Origin: Microvelia longipes
Taxonomy: Eukaryota; Arthropoda; Insecta; Hemiptera; Veliidae
Assembly: GCA_018340805.1 (NCBI GenBank)
Contig: JACMZG010000008.1
Location: 24,533,861 to 24,597,860, forward strand
Length of the DNA: 64,000 nucleotides
Reading direction: 5' to 3'
Below, piece by piece: positions 47,300-60,262 of the stretch. The notes beneath the pieces were generated by a model. That model saw only the letters and a program-made list of their open reading frames with translations. It was not told the origin of the DNA and made no database searches. How positions within the stretch are numbered: the first letter of the stretch is position 1; each line of letters begins with the position of its first letter. Both the position numbers and the translations under genes were made by a program.

Positions 47300-49550
47300 T
47301 TGACCCCACCCCCTTTGTGGACGCTCATAACCTTTGACTAATAAATTATTAATTATTTATACAAAGTATATTATACAATATTACCAAGTAATGAATCAAG
47401 AGTAGAACGTTTCAAATAGAAATAACACCCCAAACAATGTGTGAAAAGCAGACGAAGATTGTGTTATAACCTAAATTTACTCATAGAAAAGGTTTCAATT
47501 GTATTGCACAGAGCCCCAGAGAGCCCAAAAAAATGTTTCAAGCTTCTTAATGTATTTTTTATGTAGATGAAATGTTTAACCCTTGTCATTTCAGCTAACA
47601 CTTACTCTATGCTCTAGCATTGAATAAGTTTCTCTTTATAATTAAGTCCAAAACACGAAATAATATATGATTTTGTATATACATCTTCTACTTAATACAA
47701 TTAAAATTCATGGATATTAGAAATTCCCGTTTAAAACGGTTAAAACCTCAGCCCAAACTATAATAATCAAAGTAAATTGTAAACGTGGTTTTTGATACAA
47801 CTTTATATATTAGAAATAGAAATAGACATTACAGAAACCCTAACATTTCCAGTATACGCGGAGTTATATGCCCAATCACCATACATATTATAATTCTTCC
47901 CCAAATATAATCCAAGGGCTATGTCCTCCTGGCGCTCGTTCTACTTTTGTAATATTATCCCACTGTAAATTCCCTGATCCAGCTATATTTTATTTATTTA
48001 TTCTCCCATATTGGTATAAATATTTTAATTCTAAATTTTTGTTTCACTTTTAATCCAAAATCTGAGTTTTCCGTATCCGCTCCCCTTTAAATTTTCACCA
48101 TTACCACATTATTTATGAATTTGGAGTACATTCAAAAAGAGAACTTCTTTTTGTTAGTGGAAAACAACCGAAATTTTTGGAAAAAAACATAAAAAAAAAT
48201 AAACGAGAAAGATACATATTTTCTAAATATTTTTATTTTAAAACTATAACTTCATGTATTGAATAATGAGACTCTTAATTTTTAAATTATTTACTAATTT
48301 AATGTAATGGGCCGTGTTTCTTTAAGGTCATCTTCAGCAATCACACGGATTTATTTAGAAACTAAATCAATGTGGGTTATAATTTGTTGCTTAACGTTTC
48401 ATCTTTAAGACTCCTAGCTGCTTGATTTTATTGCAAAACACTAAGTAAAATAACGTTCTGGCAGGATCCACTATTATCAACATGAGATAACAATATTTTA
48501 CCTATGAAATTATAACAATATTATTCTATATGTATGCTATTAAATTAATAAAACGAAATATAAGTAATAATAATCTAAATACAACTTATATATACTGACA
48601 AAAACACAATAATCACACAAAAGCATGATATTTATTAGTTTTTTAGATCAAATTAAATATTACGTTCTTTAAAAATATTTAATATTTACACAATTTATCT
48701 TCATTGTGTATTTATAACTAAAAGATTTAAATTAGGGCAAAAAGTTTTCTCAATCACAAAAGATCAAAGCTTTTAAAGTAGTTTACTCTATGGGCACTTC
48801 TCATAAAAGTATTAATTATTCTTGTCTTAACATAATGCTCATAATAACTAAGCTTTAAACCTGACTTATTCAACTTATTTAAATTACAATATTTGGATAT
48901 TTCCCATTTTAAAATGTGCATTTAGATAATTTTTAAGGCTATTTTCAGAGTGTTTTTATTTATAGATTTTAGATTACCCACGTTATTTAAATTGTTTATT
49001 GATAGAAGATATATACTAGTACAAATAAATAACAAATAAAAATTTTTATTAGTAGTTTTGTTTCAATATAAATAATTGTATATATTCTGTTGTAATATGT
49101 TATATAAATTATTTTTATTAAGTTTATTGTCTTGTTAAACCATATGCCTAAAGTAATTTTTAAGTATATTTCATATAACTTTGTTCTTATTTTTTTAATG
49201 TTTATTTTCTCGCGTAACTCTTGTTTTCTTAAAATTTTCTAAATGGTGAAGTAAAATAATAATCTTCTTTAGAATGAAACCAAGATGTTAAAAAAACTAT
49301 TTACTTAAAAGACATAGATGATCGTATACATATATATTGAAGTAGTAGTAGTAAAAAGAGTTAGGAGGTCAAGTCTGGCGCGTAGATCATCACTACCTTC
49401 GGGTCCCTTTTCACCAATGAAATCACTTAGCCTTATCATAAGTGGATAAAAGTAGTGGAAGATAAATAGATCTCAACGTCAAACTCTCTGGCTACGATTG
49501 ATGGAATGTAAAAATTTCGCAGCCACCTTACAGAGACTCTTTTCCTTTCC
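47300..49550. other. Unassigned AT-rich DNA
   Basis: No gene or ordered repeat recognised. Confidence 0.4.
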
Positions 49551-49750
49551 GTTTAAATACCCGTTCCTAAATATTTGAAACCCTTTACACGTTCCCAAAT
49601 AATGATACGCTGTTCCTTCCTCATAATTTTTGCAATGAGGGACTCTTGGTTGCTTTTCATAGAGTAAATGCCTATCAATGCCTGATCATCCAACCGTAAG
49701 TCTAAGATTAGACTTATATAGGTCAAGGAATCCATCTAGATTTTCTTTCT

Positions 49751-50100
49751 TTATCCAATGTTGAAATATACTTGACTTTCTACACCGGCCTTTGTTTTTC
49801 CCCAAATGATTTTTAGTTTCCCTTCTAAATCCAATTTTTTACAAGGCATTGGCCCTGCCTTCTTTTGGTAAGCAATCAATCGCAGAAATGTGGCCTTCAA
49901 AAGCTGTAGATCCCACCTTCCTTTAGATACTCCATCAGCCTTTTCTTTTCCAGGTAAGCAAGAGTGTCTAAGGACCCACATCGTAATAACTACGTATTAC
50001 ATTCTAGTACCAAAGAAGAGTTGATAATGGAGGAGGCAAAAGGTTTTAGCGCAGCTTGACTATCAGAGCTCAAAATGACAAAGACTTCGACATTGGAACA
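49751..50100 (-). pseudogene. Retrotransposon RNase H fragment
   Basis: Minus-strand reading shows VFVILSSDSQAALKP at about 50095-50040, then, 33 residues later, WVLRHSCLPGKEKADGVSKG from 49978. These correspond to the D-S-Q-A-L and W-V-x-x-H-S-x-x-P-G-N-E-x-A-D segments of RNase H in R1/I/jockey-type LINEs, with substitutions (LRHSC where GHSG is usual). Frames are interrupted between them. The next minus-strand frame, 49735-49553, ending KGFKYLGTGI, may belong to another part of the same type of element. No complete RT was recognised between 50100 and 51000. Confidence 0.55.
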
Positions 50101-50149
50101 CTTATTAGTTATCTTGCTTCTAAAGACAAACAATTTGGTGAACCTAAGT

Positions 50150-53100
50150 TTTCGATGTTAAGTCCTGTTATTCAAGACAACCATTCCTGTATCATTTCGC
50201 GAACATTCAATTGAATGTCACTAGAGGGATTTTCACTTACCTTACACTTTCCATTTTTCTCTAAAAGGGAATAACTAATTTAAAGCTTCTTAGATAACTT
50301 GAGTTTAGTTACACTGTCCCTACACCCGAATGCCATATGACCTACATCGAGGCTCCTTCATTTTCACAATCCTCATTCCCTAACTATTAAGTAGGAGGAA
50401 CTTGCTTCTCCTTCAATCCATAAATGAAGATGTGAGGTCAGAACAAGTCAGAGCTTCAATCCGCGCTCGAAGTAGTCCTGCATCGCTACAGTAATGATCC
50501 TGCAATAGCCAACCTCTGAACTTAAGCAAGATTCCTGAAAAGTTTTTTCTTGAATTTTTGACTTTAATAACAGCGGTTTAAGAGCTATTTAAGTTCTTTG
50601 AGTGGGTCCCACTTTATGTTTGCAAAGTTTTCTATATTTTCCGAGTAGTTAATATCCAGTCGTGATTTTGAGTGTTTTCTTCCTTTGGATATTGCCGTCT
50701 ACAGCTAAATTTACCTCACTCCTCTTTTTACATATTCGATGACTTCTAATTCCTTTTCTTTTTGAATTTAAAGAAAGAATTAATATTATGTTGAAACTTT
50801 ACTTTCTAAAGCGGTGCTGGGCCCCCCCCCACCTTCACTCACTAGCCATGTTGAACTAGCCTTTAACTGTGGAAAAAACAGTCCTTTCTAGCCCTTCTAT
50901 TTCAATTTTTTAGTTTCCATTTCAATTGATCCTTTTAATCCTTGTAGCAGCAATAATAGTTTGGCTTCTTCCTAAATTAGATCATATGCTTGACACTTTT
51001 TTTTTGTTTCCCATATATGGATGAAGAAAAGACACTAAATCAATTTAGGCAGAAACCTATTATTTGCTGTGCTTAAGGTAGATAGTATGAGTTACCATTT
51101 TTGAGCCTTCCGAATGGTTGCTTTGTGTCACGAAGTTTAAGACTGGATTATTGCAATGCATTTGTAAGAGCACTGTCTTCTAAAAGTCGTCCTCAACGTA
51201 GAGACTACGTCTTTCAAGTCTTTCAAATGTTTTGTCCCGTTAGGGCATAGTAAATACTGAGTTTTAGTAGCAACCACGCTCGACCATAGAGAGTTTATAG
51301 ACCCCCTGCTAATTAACTTCTGCCGCGGGTTTTTTCAAAAAAAGCTTTATCCATGTTTGAATTAACTGTTAGTCAACAATGCTTGTGGGCACTTTAAATT
51401 TGAATTTCAGATAAAAACCTTACTCAAAAAGATTGAACGTGCGAAATAAAAAGTTAAAAACGTGCGGTGAAAGCATCGATCGAGTACAAAAAATGTATGG
51501 ATAGCTTTCCACAAAGAGACTTGTGTTCTCCCGTGGAAAAGCAATGTTCAAATAGACCCGTAAAAAATGAGCTCACCGCTGGTCAGTTCAGTTACAGCTA
51601 CAATGCACACTGATAATTTAATTTAACTAAATACTTTGTTACCTTCAAGATTTTAAAACTTATAATAACTTTCCCTTCTAATCACTTATTAGTCAATCAC
51701 TATAAAACTTTGCTATACATAGTTTATATTATGTTTTAACGCGTGCGAAATTAACTGTCTAGACATTATTTTCAACCACTGTAATCTTAATTTAAAGAAA
51801 ACAAAGATTTAAAACATTCATGAGCTACTAAAGTTGGAACTCACCTATAGTGACGGAATATTAATTTAAATAAATACATTTGGGGCGAATCCAAAAGAAT
51901 CACTAAAAATCGACGCTTAATTCCTAATTGAATTAAAGCTCTTTATAATATTTCACTCAGCGTATTGAACATTCTACACAGCTGTTGGCTATTAAATATT
52001 ATTTTATTTAAATGAATGACTAGCATAATAATACAACAAAAATCGAGACAAAAATATCGAACCTATATTACTTCATGCAAAATTTCATTTTTTATAGCTG
52101 GTAAATGAAGCTCGATTTCCAACAATAAATTGCCCTGGATTTTCCGCATCGCAATGACCGCTTACGCACGCAACGCTCGGACGCATACGCTACCGCAGTA
52201 ATTTAAATGCCAACCTTAACATGCTAGATTTTTGCTTAATGCTATGACTTTTTGTTTTTTTCCAAGAGAGTTTTTGTTTTTCTGTGTCTCGATCCTTTTT
52301 TGTTAAATTAGTTCATTCATTTAACTGTTTTTTTTAATTTATAAATAAGTTCAAACAAGATCTGTGAAATATGTTTTCTTCTAATATACCTACTTAAAAA
52401 TATTGCTATTAAAAACTATTTTATTTTGAAAGACGATGGTATTTAATTTTAAAAGTAATATAGTGGATCAATATTTCACAAACAGTCTAACTTTATAGTT
52501 CATAAAGAAAGTACTGTGAAGATCAAGCACGCATAATGCATATGTCATGAATAAGAGTGGACGATCATAAATAAATTATAGAACAGAATAATAATAAGGA
52601 TGTAAATAGGATATATATGTAACTTACACGGGATATTTTATTTTCTATTTATACAATCTCAATAGCAAGTAGCTTAAACTCTTCAAAGATTACCGAAAGG
52701 TGAAACTCACTAAATCCTGGCTCGTCATAAAAGACGCTGTTGTATCAGTTTAAAAGCAAAAAAAAAATTTATATTTTTTCTAGACTAAAGGATTATAAAA
52801 AGAGGGATTTATGTTAGGTCCAGTAGAAAACATAAATCTTAAGTATCAGATATTTAAGGTTTGTGTCTAAATAGGGTCGTTATGGTGTGAGTGGCACAAG
52901 AAGAACATGTAGATCAACATGGGGAGGTCTCCCAACTTTATGGTTTGTCCAAACCCCTTCTGAAGCCGTGGGAATCAGAGGGTCACACTGGTTTATGCCT
53001 TGACGTATTTTAATGTAACTTATGTTGGTATTTATGTTTTTGGGGACGTTGAAATAGGAATAATGTCATGATCTTTAATATTTTTTTTACTAAAAACGTA

Positions 53101-53970
53101 TACAAGTCTTCGATAAAAATTGAACTAATTGCTGATAATAAGAAACTTGGTCAAATGTTGATCTTATACATAGTCATGCGCACTATTAAAATTAACAAAA
53201 AAAAATTTTTCCGCGTTTTTAACAATGAAATTTATACTTTTCAATACTTTGCTTTTAATGAGGAAAAGGAAACAACATTAAAAATATAATATTCTTCTAG
53301 GGACAGTGTAGGACATAGTTTCAATTCCTGCCAGTAATTTTATAGTAAAAATTTTTAGGTATAATAAGGAATTTGGCCTTCATTACGCGTCCTTTTTAAA
53401 GGTCTTTACGTAATCTCCTATTAAAATTAGGATAGGAATGCTTAAGTAATTATAGGTATAAAAGAAATAGGAAGTAAAAACATTCTTTGATAATCATAGA
53501 TAAGTATTTAAAAAAAATATAAAAAATATTACAAAAAAAACATAAAAGGTAACTATGGTACCAAAATAGCTAAAAATAATTTAGTTACGATGAGTCATGT
53601 AAACGGTTATGTGTTTCGTCTAGGAGTCAATACGTCTGGGATTCAGGATCCCACCTACCGTTGTCTATCCTTCTTCAAAATTATTTATGTGGTTCTTAAA
53701 AAAGTATAAAAGGATCCAAAGAAGTCCAAAACTTCAAGGGAACCTTTAATTAGTGGTTTTTAAAAAAGTACTAATTATTTTTTTAAAGTAAAAATTAATA
53801 AATTTAATGTTCCGTAAATATAGCAATTTATCATAGTATATCATGTGATTTACGCTTCCAGGGGGTAAAATAAAATAAATGTGTCTGTTAACACGTTGGA
53901 ACCAGACCCTATTAACATAATAAGCGATTTTTTCTCGGAAAATGGCAGAAACTATAATACCTACATTGGA
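50150..53970. other. Unassigned DNA
   Basis: No supported gene. A C run lies at 50822-50831. A GC-richer piece, GCTTACGCACGCAACGCTCG then GACGCATACGC, at 52150-52195 may be a transposon end. A lysine-rich 73-codon frame at 53068-53289 is not accepted. Confidence 0.4.
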
Positions 53971-53974
53971 AACC

Positions 53975-54306
53975 GGACTATACTTTAATACAATTGAAAA
54001 CTATGGACTATACTTTAATACATTAGGAAACTATGGACTATACTTTAATACATTGGAAACTATGGACTATACTTTAATACATTGGAAACTATGGACTATA
54101 CTTTAATACATTGGAAACTATGGACTATACATTAATACATTGGAAACTATGGACTATACTTTAATACATTGGAAACTATGGACTATACTTTAATACATTG
54201 AAACTATGGACTATACTTTATACATTGGAAACTATGGACAATACCTTACCATTGGAAACTATGGACTAACTTTAATACATTGGAACTATGGACTATACTT
54301 TAATAC
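53975..54306 (+). repeat. 29-bp minisatellite, about 11-12 copies
   Basis: Unit GGACTATACTTTAATACATT followed by GGAAACTAT. Later units lose single bases. It ends exactly where a family A copy begins. Confidence 0.95.
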
Positions 54307-54311
54307 TTAAT

Positions 54312-55096
54312 TTTAATTTTACTTTTCCCATTTATACCGTAGGTATATAGGAAAGTATTGTGTTTGCAAAAAACTTCGAAAAAGGATGAAAGGACTTATC
54401 AGTTTCAGGCGTTTTAAGGCCTTGACAAGTGGTTTTCGCAAAGTTTACCTGTCTCTAGTGTGTGTGTGTGTGTATCAATCGTAGCCGTCCAGGTATTATG
54501 CTAGAGAGTTGAAATTTTGTACAAAAACATCTACGCTGTAGACTGAAAATTATGTCCGTCATTAATCACAACAATGACAGCGAAAATTTCGAAAAATCAA
54601 ACACTATGAAAATGATGCGGATCGGATTGAGGTTAGGCACCTGTGCTATGTATAAGACTACATGCTAAGTTTCATCTCATTATCAGCATTAGTTTTCAAT
54701 TTTATAGAATAGACTTGTGTACTCCGTTTTTTAAAAAAAAATGTTAAATAATAGGAAATGGTCCCCAATTGGGTTTGAAAATTCAGTAAAAGTGGTATAT
54801 CTATTAGTATAAATAAGTACACTAAGTTTGGTCCAATACGGCTAGTAAATTCCATAATTTTTTTGTTGGATCATAAAAATTAAGGAGCATTGAGCGTGGT
54901 CAATGCTTTATGGATGAGTGCTGAAAGTGATAGGGATGAATTTACGTATCACTTTCATGTCATACGTGTGATACTTTCATTTTTTTCTCATTTGCCTTAA
55001 TGCCTCTAACACCATTGTTCTTGAAGCAGGGAGGATGAGCGTAGCGAATCCGACGTAATTAGGAAAAATTCCGAGGTACCCGTACCCGATTTTTTA
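54312..55096 (-). mobile_element. Family A dispersed repeat, inverted copy
   Basis: ACTTTTCCCATTTATACCGT then AGGTATATAGG opens the element. GTGTTTGCAAAAAACTTCG and TTTCAGGCGTTTTAAGG follow. It closes with GGATGAGCGTAGCGAATCCG, AATTCCGAGGTACCCGTACC and CGATTTTT. A 45-bp segment at about 54983-55030 (CTCATTTGCCTTAATGCC, AACACCATTGTTCTTGA) is duplicated at 55338-55380 outside it. Confidence 0.75.
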
Positions 55097-55337
55097 CTTT
55101 ATAATAATAAATTTATAATGATCATAACACGATGACATCGTGTCCTTACAATTATACTTCATGTACAGTCCTCTGCCTATCATACTATGATTTAAAAACT
55201 CTAGCTGAGAGCAGAGATATTTGGAGAGCTACTATAAACCAATCTTAGGATTAAAAACATAAGGAGGCCAATCGTCTTATGAGGCCTTCCCTCTCGCGAC
55301 CTCATAATTGATGTCATTTGACAATAATTATAAGTTT

Positions 55338-55380
55338 TTTTCTCATTTGCCTTAATGCCTTAACACCATTGTTCTTGAGT
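55338..55380 (+). repeat. Direct repeat of a 54983-55030 segment
   Basis: TTCTCATTTGCCTTAATGCC then TAACACCATTGTTCTTGA occurs in both places, 355 bp apart, with small differences. The unit between may be a partial tandem duplication. Confidence 0.65.
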
Positions 55381-55607
55381 ACAGCGAATTTCCAAAAAAT
55401 AAACAGCTCGTTTTGTGTGCTGTTTCAAGGCGGGCTTAGCTCGCTGGCTCCTTCGTATTTTGAAAATTTAAGTTTAGTTATTTTCATTTAATGCGTGAAT
55501 GAAGGTAAATTTTAATACCTGATATAGACAATTTTAAAGCCTTGTGAATCAGATTTTTGTATTAAATTAGGTCCATAATGTTAATTTATAATATTAATAA
55601 CGATAAC

Positions 55608-56500
55608 NNNNNNNNNNNNNNNNNNNNNNNNNNNNNNNNNNNNNNNNNNNNNNNNNNNNNNNNNNNNNNNNNNNNNNNNNNNNNNNNNNNNNNNNNNNNN
55701 NNNNNNNNNNNNNNNNNNNNNNNNNNNNNNNNNNNNNNNNNNNNNNNNNNNNNNNNNNNNNNNNNNNNNNNNNNNNNNNNNNNNNNNNNNNNNNNNNNNN
55801 NNNNNNNNNNNNNNNNNNNNNNNNNNNNNNNNNNNNNNNNNNNNNNNNNNNNNNNNNNNNNNNNNNNNNNNNNNNNNNNNNNNNNNNNNNNNNNNNNNNN
55901 NNNNNNNNNNNNNNNNNNNNNNNNNNNNNNNNNNNNNNNNNNNNNNNNNNNNNNNNNNNNNNNNNNNNNNNNNNNNNNNNNNNNNNNNNNNNNNNNNNNN
56001 NNNNNNNNNNNNNNNNNNNNNNNNNNNNNNNNNNNNNNNNNNNNNNNNNNNNNNNNNNNNNNNNNNNNNNNNNNNNNNNNNNNNNNNNNNNNNNNNNNNN
56101 NNNNNNNNNNNNNNNNNNNNNNNNNNNNNNNNNNNNNNNNNNNNNNNNNNNNNNNNNNNNNNNNNNNNNNNNNNNNNNNNNNNNNNNNNNNNNNNNNNNN
56201 NNNNNNNNNNNNNNNNNNNNNNNNNNNNNNNNNNNNNNNNNNNNNNNNNNNNNNNNNNNNNNNNNNNNNNNNNNNNNNNNNNNNNNNNNNNNNNNNNNNN
56301 NNNNNNNNNNNNNNNNNNNNNNNNNNNNNNNNNNNNNNNNNNNNNNNNNNNNNNNNNNNNNNNNNNNNNNNNNNNNNNNNNNNNNNNNNNNNNNNNNNNN
56401 NNNNNNNNNNNNNNNNNNNNNNNNNNNNNNNNNNNNNNNNNNNNNNNNNNNNNNNNNNNNNNNNNNNNNNNNNNNNNNNNNNNNNNNNNNNNNNNNNNNN
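55608..56500. other. Assembly gap (893 N)
   Basis: A run of undetermined bases. Both sides are AT-rich repeat sequence. Frames of 326 and 337 codons across it are only N translated as unknown residues. Confidence 1.
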
Positions 56501-56566
56501 TACTAATTCAAACTCCATTAAATTGTTTTCCAATTTTTTACAAAACAAACACAAGACAGTTGACAA

Positions 56567-57244
56567 AAATCAAACTAATGCAGATAAGTAGATGAAACTT
56601 GGCACATATGATAGTCTTATACATGGCTACATGTGTGCTAAATTTCAAAATAGTCGCAACATTTTTCTGCGTTTTATAATTTTTTGATATTTCTTTGAGT
56701 CATTATTGTGGGTAAAATGACGTCATACAAAGCACTGGCCACTCTTAATGCTGCATAACATTTATGATCCAACAAAATCATAGATATACTTGTCGTATTG
56801 AAACGAAACGTAGTCTACTTATTATTACATAAAGGTATACTCGTACCAAATTCCAACTCAATTAGATTACGTACGCAAGTCATCTAATTAAAATTGAACT
56901 AATGCTGACAATGAGATGAAACTTAGCACATATGTTAGTCTTATACCATGGCTACATGCGTGCTAAATTTTAATCAGATCGTGCTATTTTTCGCGTTTTA
57001 TAAGCGAAGCGAATCCGATGTGATGAGGCAGATCCGAGGTTCCCCGTACCCAATTTCTATGATGTCATTAATCCACAATAATGACTCAGCAAAAGTTTAG
57101 AAAAATCATGCCATTAGATTGAGATTCGGCACGCATGTAGCCATGTATAAGACCAAAATGTGTCAAGCATATGTTATTATGCTGATAATAATGTTATCAG
57201 CATTAGTTCAATTTTTATTCGATAACTTGCGTACCTAATTTGCC
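56567..57244 (+). mobile_element. Mosaic of at least three family A fragments
   Basis: One fragment (56567-56728) runs from AACTAATGCAGATAAG to TGACGTCATAC. A second (about 56738-56998) starts internally at CTTAATGCTGCATAACATTT. A third, in the opposite orientation, starts at GCGAAGCGAATCCGATGTGA (57003) and carries CCCCGTACCCAATTT. The Foldback-like element was inserted at the right edge. Confidence 0.65.
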
Positions 57245-57253
57245 ATTAATAAC
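57245..57253. repeat. Left 9-bp target-site duplication ATTAATAAC
   Basis: Identical to 59581-59589, directly outside the inverted ends of the Foldback-like element. Confidence 0.85.
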
Positions 57254-58320
57254 AGGTCCATGTCGCCAGCCCCCCCATGGTGGAATTTCGACATCGCACC
57301 AGTGCCATAATTTTGTGCTAATTTGTGCCGCAAATTTTAAATTTTGTGCTGGCCCCGTTTCGGAGATATTGGGGTTCAAACTTTGGGGGGGCTGGCGACA
57401 TGCAGCCCCCCATGGTGGAATTTCGGCATCAGACCGGTGCCATAATTTTGTGCTAATTTGTGCCGCAAATTTTAAATTTTGTGCTGGCCCCGTTTCGGAG
57501 ATATTGGGGTTCAAATATTAGGGCAGCATGTCCCCAGCCCCCCCACGATGGAATTTCGACATCAAACCAGTCCCGTTCTTTTGTGCTAATTTTGTGCTAA
57601 TTTGTGCCGCAAATTTAAAATTTTGTGCTGGCCCCGTTTTGGAGATATTTGGGATCAAAGATTTGGGGCTAAATGTCTATAGGCCTTTTACTATATCGGA
57701 ATTTAAAATCAGACTCGTGTCATGCTATTTTGCTATATTTGTTCAAATTTGTGCCACAAATTTTAAATTTTGTGCTGGCCCCGTTTTGGAGTTATTAGGG
57801 TTCAAATATTTGGAGCTAAATGTCTTTAGGCCCTTTACCATAAGAAAATTATTAAACTAGACTTGTGTCATACTTTTATGCAATATTTGTGCTAATTTGT
57901 GCAGCAAATTTTAAATTTTGTGCTGGCTCCGTTTTGGAGATATTTGGGTTTAATGGTTTTGGGCTAAATGTCTATAGACCCTTTACTATATTGAAATTTT
58001 AAAACTAGACTTGTGTCATATTTGTGCTAACTTTGTGCTTATTTGTGTCGCATATTTTAATTTTTGTGCTTTCCCTGATTTAGAGGTATAGGGGTTGCAA
58101 GATTGGGGGCTAAATGTCCATAGGCTCCTTACCATTTTGAATTTTAAAATAAGACAGGTGTCATTTATTTGTGTTTATTTTTCGTTATTTGTGCCCTAAA
58201 TTTGAATTTTTGTGCTAGCCCCGTTTCGGTAATATAGGGGTTCAAAGATGTTGGGTTGTATGTCTATAGCTCCCTTACCATATTAGAATTTTGAGATCAG
58301 ACTAGTGTCTGATCTGTCTG

Positions 58321-58490
58321 ATCACCTTACTGCAAATCGCAGGAGTGGGTACTCCTGCGGTTTGATGGACTCCTATCTTTGACTTTTGTCAAAGGATGCT
58401 GAAAACTAAACCCGCAGCACATTACTGATTACCAAAATTGGCAGCTTTGAATCCCCTGGAAAAAATCCTGCTGACGCCCATGTGCCAAGT
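58321..58490 (-). repeat. Insert-free copy of the 46.4-kb repeat
   Basis: Its reverse strand carries GTGCTGCGGGTTTAGTTTTC uninterrupted, plus CAGCATCCTTTGACAAAAG, GATAGGAGTCCATCAAACC and a CGCAGGAGTACCCACTCCTG palindrome. It provides the empty site for the MITE at 46465-46554. Confidence 0.75.
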
Positions 58491-58589
58491 ATTATTTTAT
58501 TATCAGCGTTAGTTCAATTTTTATGAAGTGAGTTTTTAAAAAATTGAAAAAAATATTTATGAAACAAAAATAAGTGAGTTGTATAGTTT

Positions 58590-58885
58590 TTGGATAATGG
58601 CGCCGATATTTTTCAAAATGGCGGACCATTTAAATACATTTTTGAGTGAATATCGTGTTGTATATCGTTTTAAAGCTCTAGCAGAAGAGAAAGAGAAAAT
58701 ACATATGACAGGCACAAAATTATCAAAACGACGGCTTTTTTAAAATGGTGGCCATTATGGTCTATTTAAAAAACATTGTGTTGCAAATCATTTTAAAGCT
58801 CTTGAAGAGTAGAAAATAGAAATACTTATATCATACAAAGTATTATCAACATAACGGATAATGTTCAAAATGGCGGCCATTTTGT
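58590..58885 (+). repeat. Two-fold repeat in the Foldback core
   Basis: Two units of about 130-140 bp share AAAATGG(C/T)GG, TTGTGTTGCAAATC-like and ATTTTAAAGCTCTTG-like segments. They end in CAAAATGGCGGCCATTTTGT, where a palindromic AAAATGGC...GCCATTTT joins the right arm. Confidence 0.6.
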
Positions 58886-59580
58886 GCTGGCCCCGTTTCA
58901 AAAAGTGTTTTTAAAAGTGTTTAAAGATTTGGGACTAACTTGCACAATGTGCACAAATTAGAACAATTATATTAAAATAGCATGACACAAGTCTGATTTT
59001 AAATTCCGATATAGTAAAAGGCCTATAGACATTTAGCCCCAAATCTTTGATCCCAAATACCTCCAAAATAGGGCCAGCACAACATTTGAAATTTGTGGCA
59101 CAAATTAGAACGAATATAGCACAAAAGTATGACACAAGTCTAGTTTTAAAATTTCAATATAGTAAAGGGTCTATAGACATTTAGCCCAAAACCTTTAAAC
59201 CCAAATATCTCCAAAACGGAGCTAGCACAAAATTTAAAATTTGCGCACAAATTAGCACAAAATTATGGCACTGGTCGATGTCGAAGTTTCTGCATGTCGC
59301 CAGCCCCCCCAAACTTTGAACCCCAATATCTCCGAAACGGGGCCAGCACAAAATTTAAAATTTGCAGCACAAATTAGCACAAAATTATGGCACCGGTCTG
59401 ATGCCGAAATTCCACCATGGGGGGGCTGCATGTCGCCAGCCCCCCCCCCAAAGTTTGAACCCCAATATCTCCGAAACGGGGCCAGCACAAAATTTAAAAT
59501 TTGCGGCACAAATTAGCACAAAATTATGGCACCGGTGCGATGTCGAAATTCCACCATGGGGGGGCTGGCGACATGGACCT

Positions 59581-59589
59581 ATTAATAAC
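59581..59589. repeat. Right 9-bp target-site duplication ATTAATAAC
   Basis: Matches 57245-57253 base for base. Confidence 0.85.
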
Positions 59590-60178
59590 TTATGAATTCG
59601 TCATCTCAAAGAGCCAATATATTATATAATGTCATCCTAATGTGCCATTATACTATAAAAAGTCATCCTAATGAGCCATAATAAATATATATAAAATATA
59701 TATATATATGTGTGTGGGATATTATTTCATATTTAGATTTGTTATATTAATCCCAGGTGGGGGGATTGGAGGGGGGTGACGAAAAATGTTAAAAATGCTC
59801 TAGGATTAACCGTTTACGAGATATTTGAAATTTTACGTCATTTTATCCATATTATGATCCCAGGTACTACGAAAAGTTCAAAAACTCATTTTTTCTAATA
59901 AAATTCGCAGTATATGAACATCATGCACTCATGAAAGAGCCTCCAAGAATCTTATTGAGCTGGTTTGAGCACGCTATCAAATAAAATTCAGATGAAAATG
60001 AAATTACGCCTTAATAATAAAAAGTAGATTAAAACTAGTAAACCTTATGTGTATTGTGGCATAATCGGCATCTCGGATGTGACCGTATATTCTTGTACTG
60101 AGTACATGAAAAAGTCATCTTGTGCCAGTCACATTAGGAGGGTAATTTATAAACCTTGGCATTAGGATGTGTAATTCA

Positions 60179-60179
60179 A

Positions 60180-60249
<70 letters not shown>

Positions 60250-60262
60250 GTGTGTGTGTGTG
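60179..60262. repeat. (TA)n with (TG)n tail
   Basis: TA repeats to about 60248, followed by GTGTGTGTGTGTG. Confidence 0.95.

Larger units (their letters stand above)
57254..59580. mobile_element. Foldback-like element with tandem-repeat TIRs
   Basis: The ends are perfect inverted AGGTCCATGTCGCCAGCCCC and its complement, with 9-bp duplications outside. Each arm consists of tandem units of about 133-135 bp near the ends, longer and more diverged inward. The unit contains ATGGTGGAATTTCG, TTTGTGCTAATTTGTGCCGC, AATTTTGTGCTGGCCCCGTT and GGAGATATTGGGGTTCAAA. The left arm (to about 58320) is longer than the right (from about 58900). Long TIRs made of tandem repeats with a 9-bp duplication match Drosophila FB elements and MULE-type mechanics. 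No transposase is visible. The centre contains another repeat and a family A scrap. Confidence 0.85.

Noticed and set aside
55578..56591. Frames of 337 and 326 codons
   Set aside because: Almost entirely undetermined bases of the assembly gap.
57215..57860. Frames of 93-110 codons on both strands in the Foldback arms, mirrored at 58935-59595
   Set aside because: The same peptide (ILCAGPVSEILGFK type) appears in each tandem unit and on both arms, as expected from the repeat. Composition and duplication explain them without coding function.
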